From Amycolatopsis acidicola (GTDB lineage: Bacteria; Actinomycetota; Actinomycetes; Mycobacteriales; Pseudonocardiaceae): 64,000 bases of DNA. A program made the position numbers and the translations under genes. The notes beneath the pieces were generated by a model. It saw nothing but the letters and a program-made list of their open reading frames with translations. It ran no database searches and had not been told where the DNA came from. The stretch is taken from positions 62,001 through 126,000 of the forward strand of contig NZ_VMNW02000019.1 of assembly GCF_007713735.2 (NCBI RefSeq), given 5' to 3'. Below, piece by piece: positions 17,449 to 25,732 of this stretch (position 1 is its first letter; each line of letters opens with the position of its first letter).

Positions 17449-18612
17449 GTGGACTTCACCTTCACCGACGAACAGCGCCTGTACCGGGACTCACTGAGGT
17501 CCTTTGTGGACAAAGAGATCGTCCCGGTGGCACGCGACTGGGAGCAGTCGGGCCGCTATCCCACCGAGATCGTCGAGAAGATGAAGGAGCTCGGTCTCTT
17601 CGGGTTGCTGGTCCCGGAGGCCTACGGCGGGATGGGCGCCGACAGCGTGTCGTTCGCGCTCACCTTCGAAGAGATCGCCCGCGGCTGGATGGGCATCGCC
17701 GGGATCCTCGGCAGCCATTCGGTCTCCTGCTGGATGATCGCCGGTCACGGCACGGAGGACCAGAAGACCAGGTACCTTCCCGAGCTCGCCGCCGGACGCC
17801 GCCGCACCGGCATCGCGCTCACGGAACCCGGTGCGGGCACGGATCTGCAGGGCATCTCCACCTCGGCGCGACGCGACGGTGACCACTACGTCGTGAACGG
17901 CACGAAGATGTGGATCACCAACGCGCGGCACGCCGATCCGCTGCCGGTGCTCGTCAAGACCGATCCCGCCGCCACGCCAGCGCACCGCGGGATGAGCATC
18001 CTGCTGATCGAAGCGGACACCCCGGGTTTCGAGGTCACCAAGGACATTCCCAAGCTCGGCTACAAGGGCACCGAGTCCTGCGAAGTCGTCCTCACCGATG
18101 TCCGGGTGCCCGCCGGGCAGTTGCTCGGCGGCGTCGAAGGCCGCGGTATGCAGCAGGCGTTGTCGGCGCTGGAGACGGGACGGATCAACGTGGCCGCACG
18201 GGCGATCGGCGTCGCGCAACGCGCTTACGAAGAAGCACTGAAGTACTCCCGCGACCGCACGGCTTTCGACCGCGCCATCAGCGAATTCCAGGCCATCCAG
18301 CTCCAGATCGCGGAGATGGCCACCCGGGTCCAGTCGGCAAGGCTGCTCACCTACTGGGCGGCGTCCCGGCTCGACGCGGGCGCCCGCGCCGACACCGAAA
18401 CCGGGATGGCCAAGATGTTCGCGTCGGAAACCGCGCTCTACTGTGCGCTCGAATCCCTGCGCGTGCACGGCGGTTACGGCTATTCCCAGGAGTTCGAGGT
18501 CGAACGGCTCTACCGCGACGCGCCGCTGATGGCGATCGGGGAGGGCACGAACGACGTGCTGCGCACCGTGATCGCCAAATCCCTCGTCAGCGGTAAAGCC
18601 ACCATCGGCTGA
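17449..18612 (+). CDS. Acyl-CoA dehydrogenase
   Basis: A 387-residue acyl-CoA dehydrogenase. The GTG at 17449 is chosen because AGGAG lies 7 bases before it and the protein then opens with MDFTFTDEQRLYRDSLRSF, as usual. It has IALTEPGAGTDLQGISTSAR and MWITNARHADPLPVLVKT for FAD and substrate contacts. The catalytic base Glu365 lies in GEGTNDVLR, in the position used by short- and medium-chain enzymes. It follows the CoA-transferase by 10 bases. It should oxidise the CoA ester made by that enzyme; an electron-transfer flavoprotein must be supplied from elsewhere. Confidence 0.92.
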   Translation: MDFTFTDEQRLYRDSLRSFVDKEIVPVARDWEQSGRYPTEIVEKMKELGLFGLLVPEAYGGMGADSVSFALTFEEIARGWMGIAGILGSHSVSCWMIAGHGTEDQKTRYLPELAAGRRRTGIALTEPGAGTDLQGISTSARRDGDHYVVNGTKMWITNARHADPLPVLVKTDPAATPAHRGMSILLIEADTPGFEVTKDIPKLGYKGTESCEVVLTDVRVPAGQLLGGVEGRGMQQALSALETGRINVAARAIGVAQRAYEEALKYSRDRTAFDRAISEFQAIQLQIAEMATRVQSARLLTYWAASRLDAGARADTETGMAKMFASETALYCALESLRVHGGYGYSQEFEVERLYRDAPLMAIGEGTNDVLRTVIAKSLVSGKATIG

Positions 18613-18646
18613 GTCCCGCCCCTTCCCCGACCGACCGGAGAACGCC

Positions 18647-20029
18647 ATGACAACGCCGTCTTCACCGCACTCCGAAAAACAGGATTCGATCGCGAGCCCG
18701 GACACCTTCGCCGCGCGCATCGACCGCCTGCCCGTCGCCACCCGGACCCACCGCAGGCTGGCCTGGCTGCTCGGGTTCTTCTTCCTCTTCGACACCTTCG
18801 ACCTCAACACGCTCGCCTACACGGCGCCGGCACTGCGATCGGAGTGGGGGCTTTCCCTCGGCCAGATCAGCACAGCCACGTCGGTCGCGTTCGCGGGCAT
18901 GTTCGCCGGGGCGTTGGTCGGCGGGCGGCTGTCCGACCGGTACGGGCGGCGCCCGGTGCTGCTGGGCGCCGCGTTGTTCTACTCGGTGTTCTCCCTGCTG
19001 ACCGCGGCGGCGCCGAACTTCGGGCTGCTGGTCGCGTTCCGGCTGCTCACCGGTTTCGGCCTGCAGGCCATGACCGGGGTGCTGCTGGTCTTCGTGAGCG
19101 AAATGTTCCCCCGGCACCTGCGCGGGCGGTACCAGGCGATGCTCCTGGCGATCGGGATCAGCGGCGTGCCCATCGCCGCGTTCGTCTCCCGGCTGATCGT
19201 GCCCAGCGGGGCGGGCGCGTGGCGCTGGGTCTTCGTCATCGGCGCGGTGGGGCTCGTGGGCGTGGTCTTCGCGGCGAAGCTCGTGCCCGAGACGACGCGC
19301 TGGCTTTCCTTGCACGGCAAGGGAGAACGGGCGCTCGTGCTCGTCGGGCGGCTGGAGGCGGAGGCCGTGGAAGCCACCGGGAAGGAACTCCCTCCGCCCG
19401 CCCCGCAGGCTCCGGTGCCCGCCGGCAAGGTGCGCGACCTGTTCACCACACGGAACCTCAAGCGCACCATCGTCGCCTCGGTCACGATGGTCATGCTCAT
19501 CCTGAGCCTGTACGGGTTCAACGCCTGGGTGCCCACGTTGCTCGTGGAACGTGGATACACGCAGCAGCAGGCGCTCACCATCGTCACGATCCTCGCCGTG
19601 GCTTCGGTACCGGGCGCGCTGCTGGCCTATCCGTTCGTTGACCGCGTGGAGCGCAAGACGCTGATCTTCGTGCTCGCCGTGGTCGCCGCGGCCGGAGTGC
19701 TGTGCTTCGGACTGGTCGAGCAGAACGTGGTCATGGTCGTGGCCGGGTTCGTCTTCTCGATGTGCCAGCAGGCGATCGTCGCGGTGCTCTACACCTACCT
19801 GCCGGAGATCTACCCGACGCCACTGCGCGGCGTGGGCTCCGGGATCGCCAACGGGTTCGGCCGCATCGCGGGCATCGTCGGTGCCTTCATCGTCAGCGGG
19901 GTGTTCAGCGCCTTCGGGTTCACCGCGGTGTTCGGCTACCTCGCCGCCGCGACACTCCTGCTCGGCATCGTGATCGTCGCCGCAGGCGAACGCACCACCA
20001 ACCGCCCCCTCGACGAGATCGCGAGGTGA
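18647..20029 (+). CDS. MFS transporter, aromatic acid:H+ symporter type
   Basis: A 460-residue major facilitator protein with 12 predicted membrane helices. The first helix holds DTFDLNTLAYTAPAL, the counterpart of the DGFD motif of the aromatic acid symporter family (PcaK/BenK). The loop 2-3 signature is GGRLSDRYGRRPVLL. The second half has YLPEIYPTPLRGVGSGIANGFGR, also typical. CGGAGAA precedes the ATG. It follows the acyl-CoA dehydrogenase by 34 bases and ends 2 bases before the luciferase-like gene. It is likely the importer of the aromatic or organic acid used by this region. Confidence 0.87.
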   Translation: MTTPSSPHSEKQDSIASPDTFAARIDRLPVATRTHRRLAWLLGFFFLFDTFDLNTLAYTAPALRSEWGLSLGQISTATSVAFAGMFAGALVGGRLSDRYGRRPVLLGAALFYSVFSLLTAAAPNFGLLVAFRLLTGFGLQAMTGVLLVFVSEMFPRHLRGRYQAMLLAIGISGVPIAAFVSRLIVPSGAGAWRWVFVIGAVGLVGVVFAAKLVPETTRWLSLHGKGERALVLVGRLEAEAVEATGKELPPPAPQAPVPAGKVRDLFTTRNLKRTIVASVTMVMLILSLYGFNAWVPTLLVERGYTQQQALTIVTILAVASVPGALLAYPFVDRVERKTLIFVLAVVAAAGVLCFGLVEQNVVMVVAGFVFSMCQQAIVAVLYTYLPEIYPTPLRGVGSGIANGFGRIAGIVGAFIVSGVFSAFGFTAVFGYLAAATLLLGIVIVAAGERTTNRPLDEIAR

Positions 20030-20031
20030 TC

Positions 20032-21039
20032 ATGGACTTCGGGATCTTCCTGACCAACCAGCAGCCGCCGGGCACCGATCAACCGCGGGCGCTCGACGAG
20101 CAGCTGCACCTGCTTCGTCTCGCCCGCGACCACGGCTTCACTTCGGTGTTCGCCGGGCAGCACTACCTCAGCGAGGGCGTCTCGCACATCCAGCCGCTGC
20201 CCTACCTCGCCCGGCTCGCCGCCGAGGCGGGGGAGCTGCGGGTGGGCGTGGGAATTCACTTGCTGGCACTGCACAATCCCGTCGAGGTGGCGGAAAACTA
20301 CGCCGCGCTCGACGTGGTGACCGGCGGCAGGCTGATCTACGGCGCGGGCCTGGGCTACCGGCAGGTCGAGTTCGACGCGCTCGGCGTCCCGGCCGATCGG
20401 AAGGTGCACCGGTTCGAAACCAATCTCGACCTCGTGAGGCGGCTTTGGGCCGGGGAAACGGTGAGCGCGGACCTGCCGTGGTGCCGGCTCGACCGGGTGC
20501 GCCTGAACCTGCTGCCGGTCCAGCGTCCCGGGCCGCCGGTGTGGCTCGCGGCCAACAGTGACAGCGCCGTCCGCCGCGCGGCGCGGCTGAGCGACGCCTG
20601 GATGATCAACCCGCACGCCACGATCGACACGGTGCGGGACCAGCTGCGGCTGTTCCACGCCGAACGTGCCGAGGCAGGCCGGTCCGCGCCCCGCGTGCTG
20701 CCGGCGTTCCGGGAAGTCTTCTGCGCCAAGGACAGCGCGACCGCGCTGGAGCAGGCGCGGCCCCATCTCGCCGAGAAGTACCGGACCTACGCGCGGTGGG
20801 GCCAGGACAAGGTCATGCCGGGCCGGGAATCGTTCGACATCGACTACGGCGAACTCGCCCGGCAGCGCTTCGTCGTCGGCTCACCGGAGGACTGCGTGCG
20901 CGCGCTCCTGCCCTGGCGCGACGAACTCGGCGCGAACCACTTCATCTTCCGGACGCACTGGTCCGGCATGCCGGTCGAGGACGCCGCCGAGTCGATCCGG
21001 CTGCTGGGCAGGGAGGTGCTCCCGGCGCTGCGAGGGTGA
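20032..21039 (+). CDS. Luciferase-like (LLM) flavin-dependent oxidoreductase
   Basis: A 335-residue bacterial-luciferase-family TIM-barrel protein. It opens MDFGIFLTNQQPPGTDQP, with LARDHGFTSVFAGQHYLSEG and the characteristic NPVEVAENYAALDVVTGGRL. The ending ESIRLLGREVLPALRG is typical. These enzymes use reduced FMN or F420 from a partner; there are no residues I can use to tell which. The ATG lies 2 bases after the MFS stop, so it belongs to the same operon. In such clusters these proteins often act as monooxygenases on aromatic or alicyclic compounds. Substrate unknown. Confidence 0.85.
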   Translation: MDFGIFLTNQQPPGTDQPRALDEQLHLLRLARDHGFTSVFAGQHYLSEGVSHIQPLPYLARLAAEAGELRVGVGIHLLALHNPVEVAENYAALDVVTGGRLIYGAGLGYRQVEFDALGVPADRKVHRFETNLDLVRRLWAGETVSADLPWCRLDRVRLNLLPVQRPGPPVWLAANSDSAVRRAARLSDAWMINPHATIDTVRDQLRLFHAERAEAGRSAPRVLPAFREVFCAKDSATALEQARPHLAEKYRTYARWGQDKVMPGRESFDIDYGELARQRFVVGSPEDCVRALLPWRDELGANHFIFRTHWSGMPVEDAAESIRLLGREVLPALRG

Positions 21040-21067
21040 GCCAGGTGTTCGCTGAGCGCACGGCCGG

Positions 21068-21079
21068 TATGATGCGGCG
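21068..21079 (+). promoter_or_regulatory. -10 box TATGAT of a probably leaderless iclR transcript
   Basis: TATGAT at 21068-21073 is followed by six bases and then the ATG of the IclR gene. No ribosome site is present. No good -35 box stands 17 bases upstream. This suggests a separate leaderless promoter for the regulator inside the operon. Confidence 0.5.
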
Positions 21080-21880
21080 ATGGCCAGCGAGGAAACCCCC
21101 GATTCCGGCGAACGGCTGGAACAGCTCGAACGCGCGATCGCCGTGCTCGAGGCGTTTGACCGCGACCACCCCGCGCTGACCCTGAGCGAAGTGGCCGCGC
21201 TGGCCGGTACCTCCCGGGCGAGCGCGCGCCGCATCCTGCTGACGTTCAAAGCACTGGGGCACGTCAAATCCGACGGCCGGTACTTCTCGCTCGCGCCGAA
21301 GGTGCTCAACCTCGGCTGGAACTACTTCGCGTCACTGGGCGTCGACGAGATAGCCAAGCCGCTGATGACCGAACTCGTGCGGGAGATCGACGAATCCTGC
21401 TCGATGGCCACCCTGGACCTGCCCGACATCGTCTACGTGGCCCGCGTGCACACGCGCCACATCATGACCATCGCCGGCGGCGTCGGCAGCAGGCTGCCCG
21501 CGCACGCCACCGCCGCGGGGCACGTTCTCCTCGCGGGCCTGGCCGACGAGCATCTTGACGAGTACCTCGAAAGCGCCCCGTTGACCGCGCACACCGCCCG
21601 CACGGTCACCGATCCCGCGAGGTTCCGGGAGGACATCGCCGAGGTTCGCCGTCGTGGCTGGGCGCTCGTCGACCAGCAACTGGAGATCGGCCTGCGTGCC
21701 GTGTCCGCGCCGGTCTTCGACAGCACGGGGCACACCGCGGCAGCGCTGAGCGTTTCGTCGAACTCGGCCCGCACCTCGTTGGCGGACCTGCGAAACCGCT
21801 GCCTGCCCAGGCTCCGCGAGGTGGCGCGGACGATCTCGACGACACTGGCGAGGACGAACCGGCGCGGCACCGCGAGCTGA
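21080..21880 (+). CDS. IclR family regulator (PcaR/PobR-like)
   Basis: A 266-residue IclR regulator. The winged helix-turn-helix is at about 15-75 with LTLSEVAALAGTSRASARRIL and YFSLAPKVLNLG. The effector domain covers about 90-255 and contains GSRLPAHATAAGHVLLAGL and GWALVDQQLEIGLRAVSAPV, the signature seen in regulators of protocatechuate and p-hydroxybenzoate pathways. It follows the luciferase-like gene by 40 bases and converges with the second MhpA-like monooxygenase. It probably activates the surrounding aromatic genes in response to a pathway intermediate. The target promoter is not certain. Confidence 0.9.
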   Translation: MASEETPDSGERLEQLERAIAVLEAFDRDHPALTLSEVAALAGTSRASARRILLTFKALGHVKSDGRYFSLAPKVLNLGWNYFASLGVDEIAKPLMTELVREIDESCSMATLDLPDIVYVARVHTRHIMTIAGGVGSRLPAHATAAGHVLLAGLADEHLDEYLESAPLTAHTARTVTDPARFREDIAEVRRRGWALVDQQLEIGLRAVSAPVFDSTGHTAAALSVSSNSARTSLADLRNRCLPRLREVARTISTTLARTNRRGTAS

Positions 21881-21910
21881 CCGCGCGGTCCACTGTGGAC
21901 GGTTTTGGGT

Positions 21911-23080
21911 TCAGACGAGCGCGGGCGTGCTCAGTCGCGCCGGTGCCTTGAGCCGCTCGATCTGCAGCTGCTCGTCCTTGGCGGTCTCACGCAGGGACTC
22001 CAGCTGCTCCGGATCCGCCGTGTGGTACAGGAATTCCTTGTTCTTGCCGGCCATCGGCGAAGCGAGTTCAAGGAACGTACGAAGCCGCTGCTCCGCGTAG
22101 CGGTCCAGCACCTCGTCCGGCGCCGTGCCGCGGATGACGGCCGCGAGCGCGTCGTAGAGCACGAACGTGTCGAACAGTCCGGAGGTCAGCCCGAGGCCCC
22201 CGATCGGATTGGTGGCGTGCGCGGCGTCGCCGGCGAGCAGCACCCGGCCTGCCCGCATCGTGTTCGCCGCCCGCTGGTGCATCCGGTACGGGCTGTACTG
22301 CACGAGCTCGTAATCCTTGTCCCCGGGCAGGATCGCGTCGAAGAACGACGGCATCCGGTCGAGGATCCCGGCTTCGTCGAGGCCCGGCCCCTCGCAGTAG
22401 GTGACCCGCCACAGGTTCGTGTTGTCGATCTTCGCGATGATCGCGCCGTACCGGGGATCGACCTGCAGCGTCGAGCGGGCGTAGCCGTGCGCCTCGAAGT
22501 CGTAGCGGACGTTGGTCGCCACGAACCCTTCCGGCCAGGTCATCCCGTCGAAGCCCAGGCCGAGCGCCTTGCGCACCCCGCTGCCCGCCCCGTCCGCGGC
22601 GATCACCCACCCGGCGGAGAATTCCCTTGTGCCGTCCGGGGTTTCGGCCCGCACCGTGACGCCGTCGTCGTGCTGGGTCACGCCGCTCACGTGCGTGTCG
22701 AACGCGACCTCGGCCGCACCGGTCCGGTCCAGGTGCGCGAGTGCGATGTCGGCGAGCCGGTCCTGGCCGAGGTGGACGTTGTAGGGGTGGGCGACCAGAC
22801 CGTCGAGCACGTTCAGGTTGAGCGAGATCCGCTCACGGGTCGCGAACACGTAGTAGTCGTACTCCTGTTTGGTGAACCCGGCGCGCTCGGCGTCGTCGAG
22901 CACGCCCAGCCGTTCGAGCCCGTCCAGGACAGCCCAGTGGTACACCATCGCCCGCGGCGAGCGCACCACTCCCGGCTGCGCTTCCAGCACCCGCACCGAC
23001 AGGCCCGCCTTCGCCAGCCCGAGCGCGTTGAGCACGCCGACCGGCCCGGCGCCCACCACGAGGACATCAGTTCGCGTCAT
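21911..23080 (-). CDS. FAD-dependent aromatic monooxygenase, MhpA-like (copy B)
   Basis: A 389-residue class A flavin hydroxylase with GxGxxG in VLVVGAGPVGVLNALGLAKAG, the DG motif WVIAADGAGSGVRKALGLG and the GD motif RVLLAGDAAHATNPIGGLGL. It aligns along its length with the monooxygenase at 11823-13013 and looks roughly half identical, for example FEAHGYARSTLQVDPRYGAI versus its counterpart. GAGGAA lies 4-9 bases before the chosen ATG. It is divergent from nothing and is preceded on the same strand by the AraC-family gene, 101 bases upstream. The likely reaction is NAD(P)H-dependent ortho-hydroxylation of a phenolic acid. Confidence 0.87.
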   Translation of the reverse strand: MTRTDVLVVGAGPVGVLNALGLAKAGLSVRVLEAQPGVVRSPRAMVYHWAVLDGLERLGVLDDAERAGFTKQEYDYYVFATRERISLNLNVLDGLVAHPYNVHLGQDRLADIALAHLDRTGAAEVAFDTHVSGVTQHDDGVTVRAETPDGTREFSAGWVIAADGAGSGVRKALGLGFDGMTWPEGFVATNVRYDFEAHGYARSTLQVDPRYGAIIAKIDNTNLWRVTYCEGPGLDEAGILDRMPSFFDAILPGDKDYELVQYSPYRMHQRAANTMRAGRVLLAGDAAHATNPIGGLGLTSGLFDTFVLYDALAAVIRGTAPDEVLDRYAEQRLRTFLELASPMAGKNKEFLYHTADPEQLESLRETAKDEQLQIERLKAPARLSTPALV

Positions 23081-23181
23081 TGCTTCCTCTTTCCCGGACT
23101 TCCGTGCCCCCGAGCCTGTCACGGCGCCCCGCGAGACAGCCGCCCTTGGCGGAATCGGTCGAGGCCGTGGCGGGAAAAGGC

Positions 23182-24162
23182 TCAGGACCGCGCGCCGCGG
23201 ACGAACTCCAGAGGCGTCATGGCGAAGCGCTGTTTGAACACGCGGGCGAAGTACGACTGCGAAGCGAAGCCGCACTCGTGCGAGACCTCTCCGATGGACA
23301 GCCTGTCGTCACCGGCGGCGAGCATCGCCTTCGCCCGATCCAGCCGGCGATCGGTGATCCACCGCGCGACCCCGCCGTGTTCGCTGAAGATCCGGGACAG
23401 CTGGCGTTCGCTGATCCCGATGCCCGCGGCGATCCGGGCCGCCGACAGGTTCCGGTCGGTCAGGTCCCGCTCGACGAAGGCTTGGGCGGCGTGCAGCTGA
23501 GACCGCGTATCACCGGCACGGGCACCGCACACCATGGTTCGCAGCAGACCCAGCAACTCGCGCTCCAGCAGTTGGCGGTCTTCGCCCGCTTCTCCCCGCA
23601 CCATCGACCGCAGCCTGCGCGCCAGCGCGTAGCCGTGGCCACCCGCACCCGCCGGGCCCGCGATGTCGAACACGCGCGGGGTGCGCAGCGCTGTCCCTTC
23701 CGAAAGCCCGTCGAAGACCGGGCGCGGCACCTTCAGCACCAGCTCGGTCAGCCCTTGGGCGAAGCCGCGGACGAAGGGCACATCCGCGTCGCACAGGACG
23801 GCCTGTCCCGGCTTGAGCACCCGGACTCCGTCGTCGTGGTAGAAGAACGCCTCGCCTGCCATCGCCAGATACAGCACGACGGCGCGGCTGGGATGCCGGT
23901 CGATCTGCCGGGCCGTCCGCTCGACGACGTGCGGGGTGCCGGTGACCTGGGCGACCTCGACGTGCGGCAGCCAGAGGTTGCGCTCGGTGGCCTCGAGGGG
24001 AGCGCCGTTGATGGTCCGGCAGGCGAGCGCCACCAGCGCACTGGCGTTGTAGGCCTCCCATTTTTCCAGGCGCTGCGCGGCCGGCAGACCCACTGTGGAG
24101 AAGGCCGCGGCGCGGGGTGAGTCCGGTCCCGCCGACGTCGTCCGCACCTCTGCCACCTCCAT
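23182..24162 (-). CDS. AraC family regulator
   Basis: A 326-residue regulator with an AraC-binding-like N-terminal domain (about 20-200) and a C-terminal pair of helix-turn-helices (about 225-325). Recognition features are NLSAARIAAGIGISERQLSR, GGVARWITDRRLDRAKAML and the C-terminal signature SIGEVSHECGFASQSYFARVFKQRF. The N-terminal part resembles activators of aromatic catabolism that contain the feature RHPSRAVVLYLAM. The ATG at 24162 may be replaced by a GTG 15 bases inside that has GGAGG upstream. It is transcribed toward the MhpA-like copy B gene. The direct repeats at 2546-2575, and a related TGGCGGAA at 23147-23154, are candidate targets. Confidence 0.87.
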   Translation of the reverse strand: MEVAEVRTTSAGPDSPRAAAFSTVGLPAAQRLEKWEAYNASALVALACRTINGAPLEATERNLWLPHVEVAQVTGTPHVVERTARQIDRHPSRAVVLYLAMAGEAFFYHDDGVRVLKPGQAVLCDADVPFVRGFAQGLTELVLKVPRPVFDGLSEGTALRTPRVFDIAGPAGAGGHGYALARRLRSMVRGEAGEDRQLLERELLGLLRTMVCGARAGDTRSQLHAAQAFVERDLTDRNLSAARIAAGIGISERQLSRIFSEHGGVARWITDRRLDRAKAMLAAGDDRLSIGEVSHECGFASQSYFARVFKQRFAMTPLEFVRGARS

Positions 24163-24302
24163 GTAGCACAGTGGCGAACAGTTGTACTCTCATCGAACTG
24201 CCGCCGCCCCGACAGATTCGCATACCGGGCGGCCCGCTGACAAGGAAAAGTCCACCCTTTCGCCGGTGCGAGGGCGCGGGGAACCGGGCGAAGAGTCTGG
24301 TT

Positions 24303-25487
24303 TCAGGGCAGTGGGATGTCGAGCAGGTCGGTGCCCACTGTGGTCTTTCCCGGGAAGCCGGCGATGTGGGCGCTGCGCCGGAGTCGTCGTGTCCAGTCCT
24401 GTGTGGACATCAGGGCCGGGTCGCCCGGCCCTAGGTGTGTCGCCACGACCGCGCGGACGTCGGACTCGGCGGCGACGGTGCCGAGGTCGTCGATTTCGGT
24501 GTGCACGGCGCGGATGTGATCGAGCAGCGCGGGCGGCAGCCCGGTTCGGGCGAGTACGTCCGTGGCCGTGGCTTCGTGGACGAGCAGGTCGGCGCCGTGC
24601 GCGATACGGGGGATGTTCGGGGTGCGCGCGGTGTCGCCGGAGAACACGACGCTTCCGTGGTCGGTGTCGAAGCGGTAGGCGTAGGACGGGACGGCCGCGC
24701 CGTGCGGGACCAATACGGCCGTCACCTTGAGGTCGTCGTTCTCCAGGATCGTGAACGGTGCCATGGCCGGGGCCGGATCCTGGGGTGTGGGGTCGATGCC
24801 GGTGGGGAGCCGGATGTCGTGGACGCGCAGCATGGTGGCCGGGTCGACGCCGAAATGCTCGGCCATGAAGGCATCGCTGGACTGCGCGAAAGCCAGGTTG
24901 GCGGATTCGGTCAGCTGGGTCGTCCCGGGGGAGGGCACGCCGGGCAGAACCCATTGCTGCCCGGTGGTGGGGGTACCGCTGGGAACCGGGCCGGGGCCGG
25001 GGCCGTAGACGTCGATCGGGCTGGGGAAGCCACTGGTGCCCGCGGCGCCGCCGGCGAGCAGCGCGTAGGAGAAGTAGTCGACGGTGTGGTCGGAATGCAG
25101 ATGGGTCAAGAAGATTCCGGCCAACGACGGCAGCCGCAGCCCCGCCTTCAGGTACTGGGTGAGTGAACCGCGTCCGCAGTCGACGACATAGGTTCGCCCG
25201 TCGACGGTGATGGCGGAGGAGGTCCCGTAACGGGCCGCCAAGGGCGGTGGCCCGGCGGCCGTGCCGAGGAGAGTGACCGCCAGGCGCGTGTTTCTCCCGG
25301 GCTGCGCGCCGGAGGACTGCGATTCGGACAGCCGTGAGGCCGACGGCTGGGCGTCGGCGATTCCGGGAACGCCCGCGGCTACGGCGGCCGTTCCCGTGGT
25401 CGCGGCGAGCGCCGCCAGCACACTCCGGCGTGAATGCCGGGATTGTGGCGCGGCGTCCTGGTGACGGCACGTCGTCGTGTCGCACAT
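24303..25487 (-). CDS. Tat-exported metallo-beta-lactamase-fold hydrolase
   Basis: A 394-residue MBL-fold hydrolase with an N-terminal twin-arginine signal, HSRRSVLAALAATTGTAAVA, and a cleavage-like region near GIADAQ, so it is probably exported folded. The metal motif is FLTHLHSDHTVDYF, with SGDTARTPN and VVATHLGPGD supplying further ligands. The order of motifs, and the absence of an obvious exosite, recall RNase Z-like or arylsulfatase-like members of the superfamily. It is not in an operon with its neighbours. The substrate is unknown. Confidence 0.87.
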   Translation of the reverse strand: MCDTTTCRHQDAAPQSRHSRRSVLAALAATTGTAAVAAGVPGIADAQPSASRLSESQSSGAQPGRNTRLAVTLLGTAAGPPPLAARYGTSSAITVDGRTYVVDCGRGSLTQYLKAGLRLPSLAGIFLTHLHSDHTVDYFSYALLAGGAAGTSGFPSPIDVYGPGPGPVPSGTPTTGQQWVLPGVPSPGTTQLTESANLAFAQSSDAFMAEHFGVDPATMLRVHDIRLPTGIDPTPQDPAPAMAPFTILENDDLKVTAVLVPHGAAVPSYAYRFDTDHGSVVFSGDTARTPNIPRIAHGADLLVHEATATDVLARTGLPPALLDHIRAVHTEIDDLGTVAAESDVRAVVATHLGPGDPALMSTQDWTRRLRRSAHIAGFPGKTTVGTDLLDIPLP

Positions 25488-25666
25488 GGTGATGGGACCG
25501 TCCTTCGCTAGGGATGCACAGGCTGGTCTGGCGCCCCGAGCGTAGGTGGCCCACGTCGTCTGCGACCCTCTCGCGGCTGCAACCTTATTCTGCGTATCCG
25601 GTTCGGAGGCGGACTTGCGAAACGTCGGTCGCTGGCTGCATCGGGCTGGAGGAGTCGAGGGCCGCG

Positions 25667-25700
25667 AAGCCCGGCGGACTCACCACCGAGCGCCGGGCTT
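25667..25700 (-). terminator. Hairpin after the serine hydrolase gene
   Basis: AAGCCCGGCG (25667-25676) and CGCCGGGCTT (25691-25700) form a perfect 10-base inverted repeat around a 14-base loop. It lies 33 bases past the stop of the minus-strand serine hydrolase gene. It lacks a T run, so termination is plausible but not certain. The rest of 25488-25732 shows no gene. Confidence 0.45.
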
Positions 25701-25732
25701 CCCGATCCCGCCACGGTGATCGCGGAGATCCT

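Noticed and set aside
21887..21907. Terminator after the IclR gene (GTCCAC/GTGGAC followed by GGTTTT)
   Set aside because: The six-base arms have a one-base loop, which cannot fold as a hairpin; it is one copy of the TCCACNNTGGA palindrome instead.
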